64,000 nt of DNA from Panorpa germanica (lineage: Eukaryota; Arthropoda; Insecta; Mecoptera; Panorpidae): contig OY783207.1 of the NCBI GenBank assembly GCA_963678705.1, positions 24,898,001 to 24,962,000 of the forward strand. Reading direction: 5' to 3'. The position numbers were made by a program, and so were the translations under genes. The notes under the pieces are model-generated. The model did not search any database. It had not been told where the DNA came from and saw only the letters and a program-made list of their open reading frames with translations. Positions 47,335 through 61,129 of this stretch are shown here, in pieces (position 1 is the first letter of the stretch; each line of letters opens with the position of its first letter).

Positions 47335-47610
47335 TTTCCTTAATTTACGATTTATATTTCAGCATATCTTTTTATTTCTTCGGCGACGGTCTCTATTTGG
47401 AGGTCGCTATTTCGGATATACCAAGGAGCGTTTACTATAGTTCTCAGTACTTTATTTTGAAAATGTTGCATAATTTCTAAGTTAGTTTTCTTTACGCAAC
47501 CCCAAAGTTGGATACCACATACCTAACCAAACTGGTTTGATGATTTGCCAATATAGGAGCAGTTTATTGTGTATGGATAACTGGGATTTTCTACCCATCA
47601 TCCATTACAT
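47335..47610 (-). mobile_element. jockey-like LINE fragment, same family as 39040
   Basis: Minus-strand reading gives MMGRKSQLSIHNKLLLYWQI, KPVWLGMWYPTLG in a shifted frame, then ILKMQHFQNKVLRTIVNAPW, a YIRNSDLQIETVAEEI-like stretch and KRYAEI. Shared blocks with the plus-strand copy run from the CCCATCATCC edge to ATTTCAGCATATC. Frameshifted and truncated. Confidence 0.8.
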
Positions 47611-47702
47611 TTTCCTACATTTAGGGGCCTATTTTCTAACAGTTTACCTGGCGTCTGTTAGCTTCTGACGATTTTTCAAAAGCCCTATAATTTACAAATT
47701 AG

Positions 47703-48326
47703 GTTATTTTTTAGTGATCGATTTTTCAATTGTTGATTGAAATTGATGTTAATAAATGTGTATTGACGTGTCTATTTTATTAAATATCTAAATGTTGACG
47801 GAGATATAGCAATTAAAAATTTGAATTGTAGTCTTAGCGCTAGAAATGGCCGGCCATATTTGTATGACGTGAAATGCATTTTAATGTCAGTTATTTGTTG
47901 AGTAGGTCAGTGCTGTGGTAAAGTTCTGTAGCTATTGGTAGTCAAATAATCAAGTAAAATCCAAAAATAATAAGTTTTTATTTTATTTAACCCTATTACG
48001 GCAGACATAATATTGAAATTTGATTGTTCCTTGAAATAGCTGTAAATAATATTTGATATTTTAATACATAAATACATATAGCAGAGATTTATGATGTGTA
48101 AGGTTGGCAACCTTACACAAGGATTGTGATGTCACATACATTTGGAATGTCTACAACGTTGAATCCCTTTAATAATTAAAGAGACAAAATGACTTTTTTA
48201 ATTGCTAATATCTCTTAACATATAAGGAGTTATTAAAAAATAATTGAACATTTGAGGTTCTAGTAACCCACTTTATCAATATATAGTACACTTTTATAGA
48301 AATTAAGACATAGGACACAAGCCCAT
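47703..48326 (+). mobile_element. TIR element B, copy 2 (left end missing)
   Basis: Nearly identical to 60500-61124 for about 620 bases, including AATGTTGACGGAGATATAGC, GGTCAGTGCTGTGGTAA, AAGGTTGGCAACCTTACACA and the right terminus AGGACACAAGCCCAT. The left terminus GGGCTTGTGTCCT is absent and replaced by unrelated sequence. No intact coding frame. Confidence 0.88.
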
Positions 48327-48399
48327 TAGATTTAGGACTATGTAAAAGAGTATAGTGGAATTGGATAACTTCACGGTGGAGGGGGTTAAAGATGAGCAA

Positions 48400-51230
48400 T
48401 TATTAATAAATATATCTGAAGACAGTCTGGTACCCGTACTTACATTTATTTCATCAGCATTGAAATTTTACCGAGCATTAGTTTGCATTTAAAAAATATT
48501 TTATAAATCGATATATAAAGAAATAGTTTGACCTTTAACAACAATATAGTTATATTAATGACAAAAGCAAGTTTCACACATGACAATATTAGATGCAAAC
48601 AAATTCCAAACAAACAAAGAAAAATAAACTAGTAGTTAGCATCGTCTCCACTAGAGCAGCATTAAAAGCAGATGTAACACGTTGCATACTGCTTCAGTAT
48701 GGTCGCTTCGTTGTAGTAAAATCGAATATAAATGGTAGTAGGGACGAGCAGTTACTGACGGAGTGGAGTACAAGCATTTCGCAATGAGTTGGACAAGTCA
48801 GAACACGTACTTTGGTAATTGCAATCAGCTATTTGTGATTTCAGTTTCAACGTCACACTTGACATTGGTCTTCTGATTATTACCTTCTTTACGATTTCTT
48901 AGAACATTTGGATAATTGAATGAGTATTTACATCTGTAGACAGGACCGAATTAAACTATGAGTTGCATTGGCTGAAAATGGTTTAGAAGGGGTCATTCTA
49001 CTTACGAGTATTTTGAAAAATAAATATTTTAGATATTCAGACGCGAGTTATGAGAAAATTGAAATTTGAATACCCTAGCCCGGGCAAAAAACCCAGTAAA
49101 CAATTTGGTGAAGTGCCCTATTTAGTGACGTTTCTCTCACTATTTCACTTCAATTATAGTTCGCATCAACTTTATCTTCATTTGTCAGACAGGTGGAGTA
49201 ATTTCGCAATCTGTAGCCGATAAAGTAGACATTTTATATGAAAAAATGTGAGAAACTGAACTATAAATGAACTCTTTTATGACAAAAACATCATGACGCA
49301 TCTTCAATATGATGTCAAAGTGACTCCAAAATGTTTACTGGGTTAGGAAGGCAATCAGAGGGGGTACGGAGCGTTTCGGCCGATGCAGACATGCTGTCCA
49401 AAGCTTCATGTAATGTCACACTAATGTCTGATAGGATTCCAATCACCATTCAGAGTGATACGATTCGCATCTAATTGGATTCCGATCAAAATTGTTTGTA
49501 GGGAGGCTTTCTACACGCTTTCATGTTTAATACGAGATTCCAATGTGTTCATGCGAACCCGTGGACGTTCACCCTTACAAGCAAGAAAATATCTTCAAAC
49601 GCTGCTCAATCTCCTTAAACGTTGCGTTGAATCACTGTATAACAAATTTAAAAATACTCTCAATCTAAAAAGGAGCAAAACGTGTACAGAAAAACAAGTT
49701 ACAAACGAGACAAATAGAGGTCAGAACTGACTCTAGAAATAAAAACATAAATGCATGACAAAAACATTTGAATATGAATCTGATAAATGAGATGTGTTTA
49801 TTAAAAACAGCTTTTAACTCATTAAAATGACTGCGTAAAAACACGTTTATCTTGACATTTTTGCATAGATAATTTGTGGTAGTGTTACATGAAATCAATT
49901 CATTAATTTTTTAATAATGAACTTATAAACAAACCAGTAGTGTTATGTAACGCTAATGATACAAGTTGCGGCAATTCATTTTCTTTAACGGAACATTAAG
50001 AACGTGTAAATTTTAATTTTAATTAACACCTGACAGTTTAGAATGAATCACATCAAGGCCATCTGCAATATGGTGTGTCGATAAAGTTTTACTAGTTGGT
50101 GCTGCCACGGCCGGATTATATTCTACTTAGTAGAATTGTTTAAAACTAAGATATGTTTACAGTTTTTAAATTAATATTGCATATTTTATTTTACTACTAA
50201 ACAAGTTAAAAAAAAACTTCACGGGATAGAATTGAGTCTTGGACAAATTTTCAATTTAATTTACACGTTTATTTATAAGACAAACCTTGATTATCTAAAA
50301 CTCAAACCAATTTACTGTTTTACGTAGATTGAGTTCTAGATTAAGATACCAATAAGAAATTTATTTATTTCTTATTTATGTAATATATAAAGTTTATACA
50401 GGTCACACAAAAGCACAAGTTTTTAAGTAAAAAGAAAATTACATATACCAAATCACTAAAACAAAAAACTTTTTGAAACATCTAGCTTTGAACTTTAAAG
50501 TTGTTATAATTTTGATATTTGCAATATATTTAAATATCAAAATAAATAAATATAAAACAAGTACACATGTATTTGTTCTGTAAACTTGAAATGGTAATTA
50601 AATTATTAATTTCATTCTATTTTAATTTATTGAGCATAAATGAACTACTCTGCCATCTGGTAACCAAATCCTAAATAATAGCGCCTACAGACTAGAAGAT
50701 ATACGACCAAAGTAACGAACAATATTTTTAATCAATGTATTATGTAATAAAGAATTAGTAGATTATATCAATAATTAAATAAATAAAGAGCTAATCCATG
50801 TAATCTATAGAAATATCAATATGATTAAATATTTGTATTTGATTATATTAATTTGCCTTATGCATAAGTAGACTGATTAAATAACCAGATTAATATATAT
50901 TTGCAATATTTACATTTATGATCTTTAAATAAGATTTAAGATAAACACATTTAATAATTTGATACAGTAATAATTTTAATTAAAAAGCTTTAGTTTTAAT
51001 AAAAAATAGTATATTAGATAAAATAGTATAATATTAATGCATTTCTCGGTGACTCGATGGAAATGAAAACTGTTTTACCGGTTGTTAATGACATGACACG
51101 TATGTGGCATATAAATATATTAAATTCTTATATAGATGACATACACGTTGTATGACTTTTATTGATTACAATGTTTATAAAATATAGATTATGAAATGTA
51201 TTATCTGCAGCAAAATTTTATTAATTTATA
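48400..51230. other. no gene recognised; very AT-rich to the right
   Basis: Open frames at 48593-48787 and 49455-49730 have ordinary composition but no motif, no splice partner and no promoter. The stretch 50150-51230 is strongly AT-rich. Confidence 0.45.
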
Positions 51231-51359
51231 GGTTATCTTCATCAACAGAGATGTTTGTGCGAAAACTAAATGAAGCAGCAGCACGCACAAACGCAATGCA
51301 TTGACGAACGCAACTGCACTGTGTGTCACTCTACTGAGAAATTTACGTGTGTTTTAAAA

Positions 51360-51383
51360 ATGGCGTCCAAAGACAACTCGGAG
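51360..51383 (+). CDS. candidate first coding exon (MASKDNSE), gene continues right
   Basis: AAAAATGGCGTCCAAAGACA is a strong insect start context. The 24-base reading ends at GAG|GTAAGA, a good donor in phase 0. The 120 bases upstream are GC-richer than the surroundings (GCAGCAGCACGCACAAACGC) and fit a 5' UTR and promoter. One phase-compatible acceptor lies at 52224 (TTCTTTTGCAG|AGGCGTACTAC), but the frame after it turns into low-complexity AT-rich codons and stops at about 52289, so I do not join it. The next exon may be outside the window. Confidence 0.4.
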
Positions 51384-51389
51384 GTAAGA

Positions 51390-54300
51390 GTTTACATAAA
51401 AATATAAACAAATAAATATAATATAAGTTTTCTAAGTGTTTTAATGTGTGATTGATGAATATACGGGTATGTAATTATTATTTAAAAATATAATCTTACA
51501 CATTTATGTTATCATTTTGCTGCATAATACCAATGAGATTTTTAATTGGCACGCCCATTTTATTAAATAAAAGTAGGTCGTTTCTCCTGTTAAATATAAC
51601 TCATTTTCATGAAAATAAGTAAATATCTTCGTTGAAAAGATACTTTAACTTGGCAGTGATGTTTAAGTCTTTAAATTCTTGCAATATTTAAGATATTTAT
51701 AACTTTATAAAGATCACAAAATAATTTCAAAGTCGTACTGGAATTATTTGCTATTGACAGGTGGATATGTCAAAAAATAACAATAACAAATCCCACCTTT
51801 AATCATTTTAATCATATTTACTCTATTGCGCTTATTATATCTTATCTATATATTGGTTTTAGTCGGTTTATGTAGGAATTGATGGTGTAAATTCCTTTTA
51901 CAGTTGTACTTAATTCTTTTAAATAAATTCTTGAGAATAAATAAACAAATAAAACAAAATAACCTATAGAACTTGCACATGTACAGACTTAATTGATAAA
52001 GATATTATCTAATGGTGCAAAGATAATTCTTTATCACAATTTAATGCATGGAGTAAAATACGAGTACTCTCTTTACATAATATTATTTTTATTTTGTTTA
52101 GCTAACCTCTAAATATTGTTGCAGTTTATTTTTATTTTAAAGCGTTATGTTACAAATCTGTTCTCTAATTTCGTTAACAGTCATTCTTATCAATTTTTAT
52201 ATTTATTTTGTTTCTTTTGCAGAGGCGTACTACAATTAACTATAATTTATCTTTTAAAATTATTAGTTTAATTAATTTAAATTTAATCTAATTCTAAATG
52301 CAAGTGCTAAGTTAAGATTACAGTAGTTCAACATGTGATGCCATCTCTGGATGTAATCCTAAACTAATGTTAAGCCGGTTTCTAAAATATTACCCACATT
52401 TTTAGTCATAATGTTTTGTGTTTGCTTCATATGAATATTAACTAAGATGTATATACATTTACGTGTTTAATTTACCAATAAAATCAATTGTTTAATATCG
52501 ATAAATGCTCACAACACAAGACAGCAGTGTCAGTTGTTGCCCTAGCGGACTTTTACATAATTTCGCGTATCAAGTTTTCTACCAAATAATTGATTTTGGG
52601 AGTAGGTGTCGGTATTGTTGCATGCGCGTATGAATTTTTAACAAAATTGTACAAATTGGCGTAAACTTTATGGATTTTTACCATCTAGTCAGGGCAGTAC
52701 AAGTTTTGCCTTAATTCGGCGATGTCAGGTGTGATTTGCCAGAATGGAGAATTTGAAATTTGAAATACCGACATCAATTTTTGGATTAAAGAAAAACAAT
52801 GAACTAGAGATCCATTAGTTTTTTATTTATTTTATTTAACATCGAAGCCAGTATTAATATTGACGTCATCCTCTTATATTGGTGTTTATGGTTATGGTGC
52901 ACTCATATATGTGAACCACACCACTGCCTAATAAATTTATAATTATTTATTGAATATATAGATTTTTGTAGCAAATTGTATTTAATAATTAAATATAAAA
53001 GTTAACTAATGTTTTCTTTTTAATAATAATTTAGTAATAATTTTTGTCTAATGTTACATTACTAGTATTACATAGTTCTGTTACATTGTCATTAAATAAA
53101 TGCAAAATACATTAAAAAAATTTTACTAAGTTATTTATTTTGTATATCACATTATATAATCTTCCATGAAAAGCTTTATTAACACCAGAATACATAAATT
53201 TATGTCAAAAGATAACTTTTGTTATGTTATCTTACATTATATTAACCTAAAAATTTGTATGTAAATGGTAGGCTTTTTATGTTATGTAAACCTTACCTTA
53301 TATTACGTAACTGTGGTTACCATATTATATATAGAATTCAGTTTAAATTTTTATTTTAATATATTTACTTGTGTGAATATACATACATTTTTTCGAATAT
53401 ATTATTATAAATTCTCCGTGAGTGGCAGCACCTTCTTCGCAATTGTGACGTTTTGCAGTAATTTACAAGTAGTATATATTTATATAATAAATTATAAAAT
53501 ATTAAAAACACCGCTGAATATTGTATTGCAATTGTAAATAATTTTCTATTTATTAAGACCTTACAAAATATTTCAATAGGTTTTACAAAAGACAATTACA
53601 CGTTCAGACGTGATGAAAATAATTAAATGTATATTATTAGCGTCACGGTTAATTATATACATACAGGGCGTTTACAAATATTCAATTGTCACCTAGAGTG
53701 TAGAGAGCAGCCACACCTAAATGGAGTTACGTAATTCAATAAATTTTGCGAAACACTCTGTGCTGAGGTATTTTAAGTATATGAATATTTTTATAGAATA
53801 TTATTATTAATTAAAATTTAGTAAAAAAGTGTTTTAATTATAATTAATTAAATTAGTCTTCAAATAGATTTGTGAAAAAATAATAATGATTTTATGACAT
53901 ACATTACGTAAGTAAATTGAGATGTCAGAGATATTGTGTTCTGATAAAAATTATTCTTAAATTAATTATTAAATTAAAGTATTTTTCAATTTTTTTTTTA
54001 ATAGCTACACCATGTTTGGAATCAATGTATGTATGAGTACCCCACTAGCTAATAAATCTATATTCAAATCCAGTGAACACATAGTGGTGATCCGGAAATC
54101 GAATCCAAAAAGTTTGTTTTACTGGCAATGCCTCAACTTTCAGCGGCACCGTGCTTCCGGTAATACCATTAAACTTTAAACGTGGTAAAAATATTGTGAC
54201 GACTGTTTTTATACAACGCAATTTTTATATAATGTACTTTATAAATAAATCGGTTTAAGGTATAAGGTCAAAACAATACAAAAAAACATATTTTCGATAG

Positions 54301-57230
54301 TTTTTGACGATACAGATAATATATAATTATTTCTAAAATTACTACATGATAAAATAACATTTAAAGAATACTTTGTGAAATTTTCATAAATAAATATCAA
54401 GGAATAAGGTATTGACAGCGAATCTCCGCAGACGTTACAAGAAATAGTCTCATTGCGGTGTCCCTCATAACTTATCACTGGATTATTTGAAATCAAAACA
54501 CCAAAATGATTTTATTAGTTGATAAGTTTTTTCAATTTTTTACAGCACTTAGAACAGAAACTTTGTTATTAAAACCTCGGCATTTATGTAAAAAAAGTGT
54601 GTGCAAAATTTCAAAAGGATCGGTGGAGCACATTTTGAGCTAGAGAGGGCACCGACTCTGAAAAAGCTAAGAGTGAGAAAAACGCGTTTAAATGTTTCAA
54701 AGAAAGAAGAAATCAGACCAAAGAGGTGAAGACTCAAAAGTCTATATTTCCTACAGTTTTACTCCAATCGGCTTTAAATTTTCACACAATAAACTCAATA
54801 TGTTCTACAGGCGTTAAAAACGTTATTTGTATGAGGCTAGTGACGTATGTATACACACAATTTGATGATGTCACGTGCAATATGAATGACCTACTTAATG
54901 TCTTAACCAATTAATACTAATTATCCATACATTATTACATCATTTGTCAAATTTTTGAGATAAAGTCTTCCTTATAGTATTAGTACCTCGCAATCAAAAC
55001 AATAATTTGAATAAACCAGAATTTCCCGCCAATTATTAATTTGCATAACGTAACTTCTTAGTAGCAAAAACGAGTCACATGTCAGGGGTCGCATTTTATG
55101 GATTTGTGAGTCACTACGTTTCGTCTACGGGTCATGAACTTTTAATTAAAGCCATGTTCACTCTTTGTATAAACAATTTAACTATCGTATATCTTATTCA
55201 TCCCAGTCACGTTGTATTTATTTATTAATATAGGGCATCTCTTTTTTTATGCTCTAACATGTATCTTACCTCTCACTTTCATTCTACTTATTATTTTTGA
55301 TTATTCATCATTTGTTAACTGTTGTATTTCCGTTCATAACGACACGTTTCTTGCCATTACTTTCTTTAGATTTAGTACGTAACAGTTTAATAATATGGTA
55401 TTTTACATAGTGCCGTTTTTTCAATTTTTTGTTAACTGAGGTTATTATAATCTTTGGTACTCATTTCCGTCACATCACTCATTTTTGTTCAACCATAAAT
55501 CAAGTGAACTATGTTCGGTCTTTGACAAAACCAGAATCGTAAAGCACAATTTTTAGGTTAAGGTGAAACATTAATTCGTGGTTATATAGTTAGATATAGA
55601 TGGCAACAGTGTACTAAAATGACAATCGATTTGCAACTTTGTACCAGCACACCATGTTTTCAAATATAAAAGTATTAATAACTTTGCACACACGATTGAG
55701 CTATTTATACCATGCCATAGAATATGAACGTAAATGAGTTGTAGAACATGAACAATTCTTTTTTATTATACATAATATTTAAATTTCGCACCATTTTTGA
55801 ACTGTCAATATACAGCTATAATGGCGGTGGCATTTTGCAGATGTAATCAACTACTAACCTCAGAGTTTGTACTTTGGATTACGATAAAAATAACAAAATC
55901 ACACAAAATATTGCTTTGGGGAAAATTGTTTTTTTGTATTTTTAAAATAACTGTGGTTATTGAAATACCTTTAAAATGATGGAATCTAGATATATAGAGT
56001 CTCTTGATGTAAATGGTCTTTTTATTAGAATGTTGAACGTCATCCGCTGTTTTAAATCATTATTTATTTTCAGTGAAGTGTTCCTGTTAGGACTGCACTA
56101 GTAGGGACATGATAAAAACCGTTTTTGTCCGCCATTTCTCAAAGATGGAAACCTTATCCATTCAAAATGAGCCTGGTAACCCTACAAACAATTTGGATTC
56201 GAAGCGTATAAAATTCGAGTACGATTTTCTAGTACTCGACCTAGTATAGGATTCGACATTTGTGCGATATAGGCTTGGGCGACTTATGAACAAAATAAAA
56301 AGAGTATCCGTTTCGAAGGCATTATGAATCAAAAACGGAGGCTAAAGTTTTATTACCATAAATGTATTACCCCACCCCATAAACTTAAGCTTTTAAATAT
56401 GAAATTTCTTTTCCTGAAGATATCCAAAAGTATTTTCTACGTGTGGTTTAGAACGTGCTTCGAAAAATCTTACTTAAATTGTAATCAGACTATTCGACAT
56501 TACTACGATATGAAAAGTGTTTATAGGGAAGCAAGATATTCGAAATCGGCATCTACCGAAATTAGTCACACAAGTTTATTCACCAGCTTTTCCAATAATT
56601 TGTGATTCTTTGATTAGAGACATATTTTTAGATAGTTATACTACTAGAGTATATACGAACTAATTACATAAAATCCTATAGTATAATAATTAATTGGAAA
56701 AAATACCTGATTTGTATTTTTTTTAGTTGCTGAGCTATAAATACTTAAGATCTTCTGTTTACAAAAATATGTGTTTGTTTGCTTTTTACTTGTTTTTATA
56801 CATATAGACGTCTTATTTTTGTAAACATCTGCGAACAGGTTTTTACCCTCCTAGAATATTCTACGGGTATTTACACGTATTGCAACGCTCATTACTTTAT
56901 CGAAACGTTTTTTGGACATTGAAAAGCTGTTGTATTTTTTCAATCTTGTGTTGTTTAACCATCAGCTGGTTGGGGAGATTTCCAAGTCTTTGCTTGTGTT
57001 CTTGCATTACATAACAAATCTTTATACATTTTAAATTCGTGCGTAAACAGTGCGTTATTTCCGAACCGGTCAATCCTGCTCTGATTTCGATAATGTGGTT
57101 TTTTTAAATGTTGATAATTTCAAAAATTAAAACCTTTACAAGTCTAAAATTGTCGTTCCAATCAGGAAATTAGTAAAAACTTGATAAAATAAATTATATA
57201 CTGTCTGGTTTGTTCACATGTGTTCAATTC
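51390..57230. other. AT-rich sequence; possible intron of the gene starting at 51360
   Basis: No coding exon could be secured. Contents: a repeat G relative at about 52880-52945, GTGTGTGCAAAATTTCAAAA then GGATCGG near 54597 (retroelement-tail-like), and a possible exon at 57250-57287 (TTTGCAG acceptor, GTACGT donor) whose frame does not fit the phase of the 51360 exon. Confidence 0.4.
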
Positions 57231-57370
57231 ATGTCATTGTATTTGCAGTTTTGAGAAACAGCCGACGTGGAAAATCTTGACAAATCCAGTGACGGTACGT
57301 GAAACTACGTCTCCACATTGCCCCAAGCATACTATGCTATTGGATGCATTGTATGGCGACTCATACAAGC

Positions 57371-57648
57371 ATAGAGATATAAGAATAGAGTACGCGAACG
57401 GTACGGCCGAGTGTAAGAGGAAGCGATAAAGGCAAAGAGAGAAATAGCGTGCCGAGTATCCTATATGTCTCTTTCTAGCCGAACCGCTGCTGCTGGATTG
57501 GTTGCTTGACGGTGAGGTAGGGGGTAAGCAAGCAAGCAGACGCAGTGCTCTGCTAGAAAGAGGCACAGAAGACTTTCGGCAGTTATCTCTCTCTTTGCCT
57601 TTACCGCAGTATTCAGTCTCTTGCGCACTCTATTCTTATACCTCTATT
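57371..57648. mobile_element. imperfect foldback element, ~100-bp arms
   Basis: ATAGAGATATAAGAATAGAG, AAAGGCAAAGAGAGAAATA and CTCTTTCTAGC in the left arm are matched in reverse complement by CTATTCTTATACCTCTAT, TATCTCTCTCTTTGCCTTTA and GCTAGAAAGAGG in the right arm, with about 75 bases between. The arms are about 75-80% alike with small gaps. It is GC-richer than its surroundings. No transposase; class unknown. Confidence 0.75.
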
Positions 57649-57799
57649 CATACAAGTGTCTTCACTTATCCGTATCGTATGAAACGGCAACTTACCGAAG
57701 CCGTCATTCTAGTGCATGTGGGTACATGGGACTCGTTGTGTGCAAATCGAATGCTGCTGATACACAAGCGTTAACAAGTTCGCATCGGATCGTTTGTAC

Positions 57800-60480
57800 T
57801 GAACAGATTCATTAAAAACGTAGTACACTTTAGTGCAACGTAATTGTAAATTTCAACATTAGTATTTTGCCGTTTGTATACGACAGACGAGCAATGCATA
57901 TTGCCGAAGATCTTGTCGTGGTTATTTGTGTGTTGGCAGAAGAGGAAAGTAATAGAAAAAAACGCACACGCCTCTAAAAGTTTCTAATTCATTGAACGCA
58001 ATTGTTTCTATAGAAATAATACTAAAATCCGTTTAACATGACAGATGCGGTAGGGACCAATGAACGCATCCTTTATACCACGCATTACTGTTAAATAATT
58101 CGTTAGATACTATGCGTCCAATGCTTTCCACGCGAACCAGTAACCGCTTATCCTTCTATGGTAAGAAATGATGAATGATTGGAACCTTCCGCAATAAGTT
58201 TGCATGGAACTTTAATGACGTCAATTATGACGTCAGCATATCCTCTGATAAGAATTATAATCAAACATTGTAATGGCCTTAGTCTAATATGCAGATTGCG
58301 GTTATTTGAATATATCAAATGAAAAGCATTTACTAAAATGAATGGTGCAATCGTAAAACATATATAACGAGAGAGAAAGAGAGAGCGAGTTTATTTTCCT
58401 TGTATGAGTAATTATTTCTGGGTCTGCAAAACCCAAATGCACAAACTAATATTATTAATTATATACATCTGAAATTAGTCTAAGTGCATACATTTTTATG
58501 TAAATTTATGTTAAATTATGTATTACATATAACTATATATACCCGTACACTAGGCCTGATGTTTCCAATCCGACCTAAGGGACTAAATATAGAGGTTCGT
58601 TTCATGCTAATAAATTACATGGCATGACTTTGAAGCACGCCATTCTACACCATATTTGAAGTCGGCTTCAAAATGTAAAATTGCAACTCTTTGACTTCTG
58701 GAAAATATCAGCAGAATGGGTTTGTGAACCATGTCTCAATTTCAATAAAAGTGTACTTTATATTGATAAATTTGGTTACCAGAACTTCAAATTTCCAATT
58801 ATTTTTTAATAAGACGCTATATTTTATATTGAGATATTAACAATCACAATGAAAGAGATCTAACATTATAGAAAATTCCAATACATGGCACGTCACATAT
58901 AGTAAATATGCCATCTCTTTTATACAACAGAGTCGCATACGATTATGTGTGTCACACGTCGTTTACTACTAACACCTGGATTGTGTATCCCATGAAGTAT
59001 TATATAACGAAGGATGCCAACAAGGAAAAATAATCTCCATTACTTATTACTACTTATTTCTTCTAAAACAAGAAATTAAAATTAAAATTTGATATAGCTA
59101 TAAAGCATCATTCCCACTCACTGTTTTGATATTTAATTCTGGATTTCAGGTTTTCAGAATGGGCATTTCTAGTCACATTCGTGTTTTAATTTGAGTTTAG
59201 TTAATTTAGTTAGTGCGCATGCGTCTTTAGTAATGTAAATTTTGACAGTTCGACAATTGGACAAAATTGAAGGTGAAATAATTAAAATTGCTGTTTTTAA
59301 TGACAATTAGTAATAGAAATTGTTTTTGTTTGTTTATTTTTGACAAACTGACATTAAACTAAACTAAAATATAAATTCTACTGCATTTTGACAGATTGTC
59401 ACATTTTGGAGGTTAAAACTAAGAAATCTTAAAAAATAAATTAAATTGAAAATGGTACTGAGAATGACTACGCGTATTGCCATATCCTAAACAATTTAAA
59501 TTAAACACAAAAAATTAAATTAACTCCGTCAACTTTTAGATTTGGATATTTGGAAATTGGAAAAAATAAAAACGTCAGTATACATATATTAACGTTTATT
59601 TCAATCAAGAATTCACGAATTGAAAGATTTTACTGGATTTTGATATTCAATTCTAAATATTTTTTATTTATATAATATATACATATACATAATTACAACA
59701 CTGAAATATGAAATGAGCTCTATAAAGTTTTAGATACTTCAAATAAATACAAAAAATTTAAATTTAAAATTAAAAAAATCAACCCCTAAAATTTCAATAT
59801 GTAAAGGCAAACACGAGTACCACTAACCAAGCTACGCCTGTAGTACGAATATCTAGGTCGTATCCTCCATTGTGCATCAGCCTTTACAGAATCAATACAC
59901 GAAGTATCTGCAAGAATTTTCATGCTGATTATCTCTGCTGTTTGCCAGTTGAGACGATCAATAGAATTTATAGAACTGTTACAAGTTATCCATCTTCTGC
60001 GCCTTCCAAATGTTAGAATACTACAAGTCTAGCAATATATCACTGTTCTATAACTTTTACTTATTATATTGACAGTATCTGACTGAATATCGTAATTGAA
60101 AACGTCGCAAGTTTAAGAAATCACTGATTGCCTTTCATTTGCTTTAATGCAATTGGACTGATATTTTTGTGATGGATTATACCAAGAACCTATTCATTCC
60201 TGATAGCTGTCTTCCTGAAAGATGTACACATTTCTTTCATTCTATTATACTAGTAGATTATGGTCCTAGCACTAACACAATTAAAAGAGTATAAAATAAG
60301 TACGATCTGGATATAGACTTAAACGACGCTTTTAAGTAGCAGGTAGTTGATATTTCATTAGCCTATTCTATGTTTATAACTAAACAGAATACACAATTTG
60401 AGCGGTGCGCTCACATTAGCTTAGGTGTGATGTTCACCATACGAAATCTAAATTGTTACGTCACTCGATGAAGTGAGGAG
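57800..60480. other. no gene recognised; AT-rich
   Basis: Contains a GAGAGAGAAAGAGAGAGCGA patch at about 58371 and otherwise unremarkable AT-rich DNA. Confidence 0.5.
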
Positions 60481-60487
60481 TTATTTT

Positions 60488-61126
60488 AATGGGCTTGTGT
60501 CCTCATTTTTTAGTGGTCGATTTCTCAATTGTTGATTGAAATTGATGTTAATAAATGTGTATTGGCGTGTCTATTTCCTTAAATATCTAAATATTGACGG
60601 AGATATAGCAATTAAAAATTTGAATTGTAGTTTTAGCGCTAGAAATAATCGGCCATATTTTTATGATGTGAAATGCATTTTAACGTCAGTTATTTGTTCA
60701 GTAGGTCAGTGCTGTGGTAATGTTTTGTAGCTGTTGGTACTCAAACAATCAAGTCAAGTCAAAGAATAAAAAGTTTTTATTTTATTTAACCCTGTTAAGG
60801 CAGACATGATATTGAAATTTTATTGTGCCTTGAAATAACTGTAAATAATATTTGATATTTTGATATATAAATACATATAGCAGAGATTTATGAGCTGTAA
60901 GGTTGGTAACCTTACACAAGGATTGTGATGTCACATGCACTTGGAATGTGTACAACGTTGAATCCCTTTAATAAATAAAGAGACAAAATGACTTTTTTAA
61001 TTGTTAATATCTCTTAAAATATAAAGAGTTATTAAAAGATAATTGGACATTTGAGGTTCTAGTAACCCACTTTATCAATATATAGTACAGTTTTATAGAA
61101 ATTAAGACATAGGACACAAGCCCATT
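60488..61126. mobile_element. TIR element B, copy 1 (complete)
   Basis: Begins AATGGGCTTGTGTCCT and ends with its exact complement AGGACACAAGCCCATT, giving 16-bp perfect terminal inverted repeats around 607 bases without coding. The left flank reads TTTTAA and the right flank TTGAGA, so a TTAA-type target (piggyBac-like) is possible if one side mutated. Copy 2 lies 12.8 kb to the left. Confidence 0.88.
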
Positions 61127-61129
61127 GAG

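Noticed and set aside
52214-52289. Second exon for the MASKDNSE gene after TTCTTTTGCAG
   Set aside because: The acceptor is good and phase 0 fits, but the encoded tail is low-complexity AT-rich sequence with an early stop.
57220-57429. Exon-like frame FEKQPTWKILTNPV after a good acceptor
   Set aside because: Its phase does not match the 51360 first exon, and the frame runs into the foldback element.
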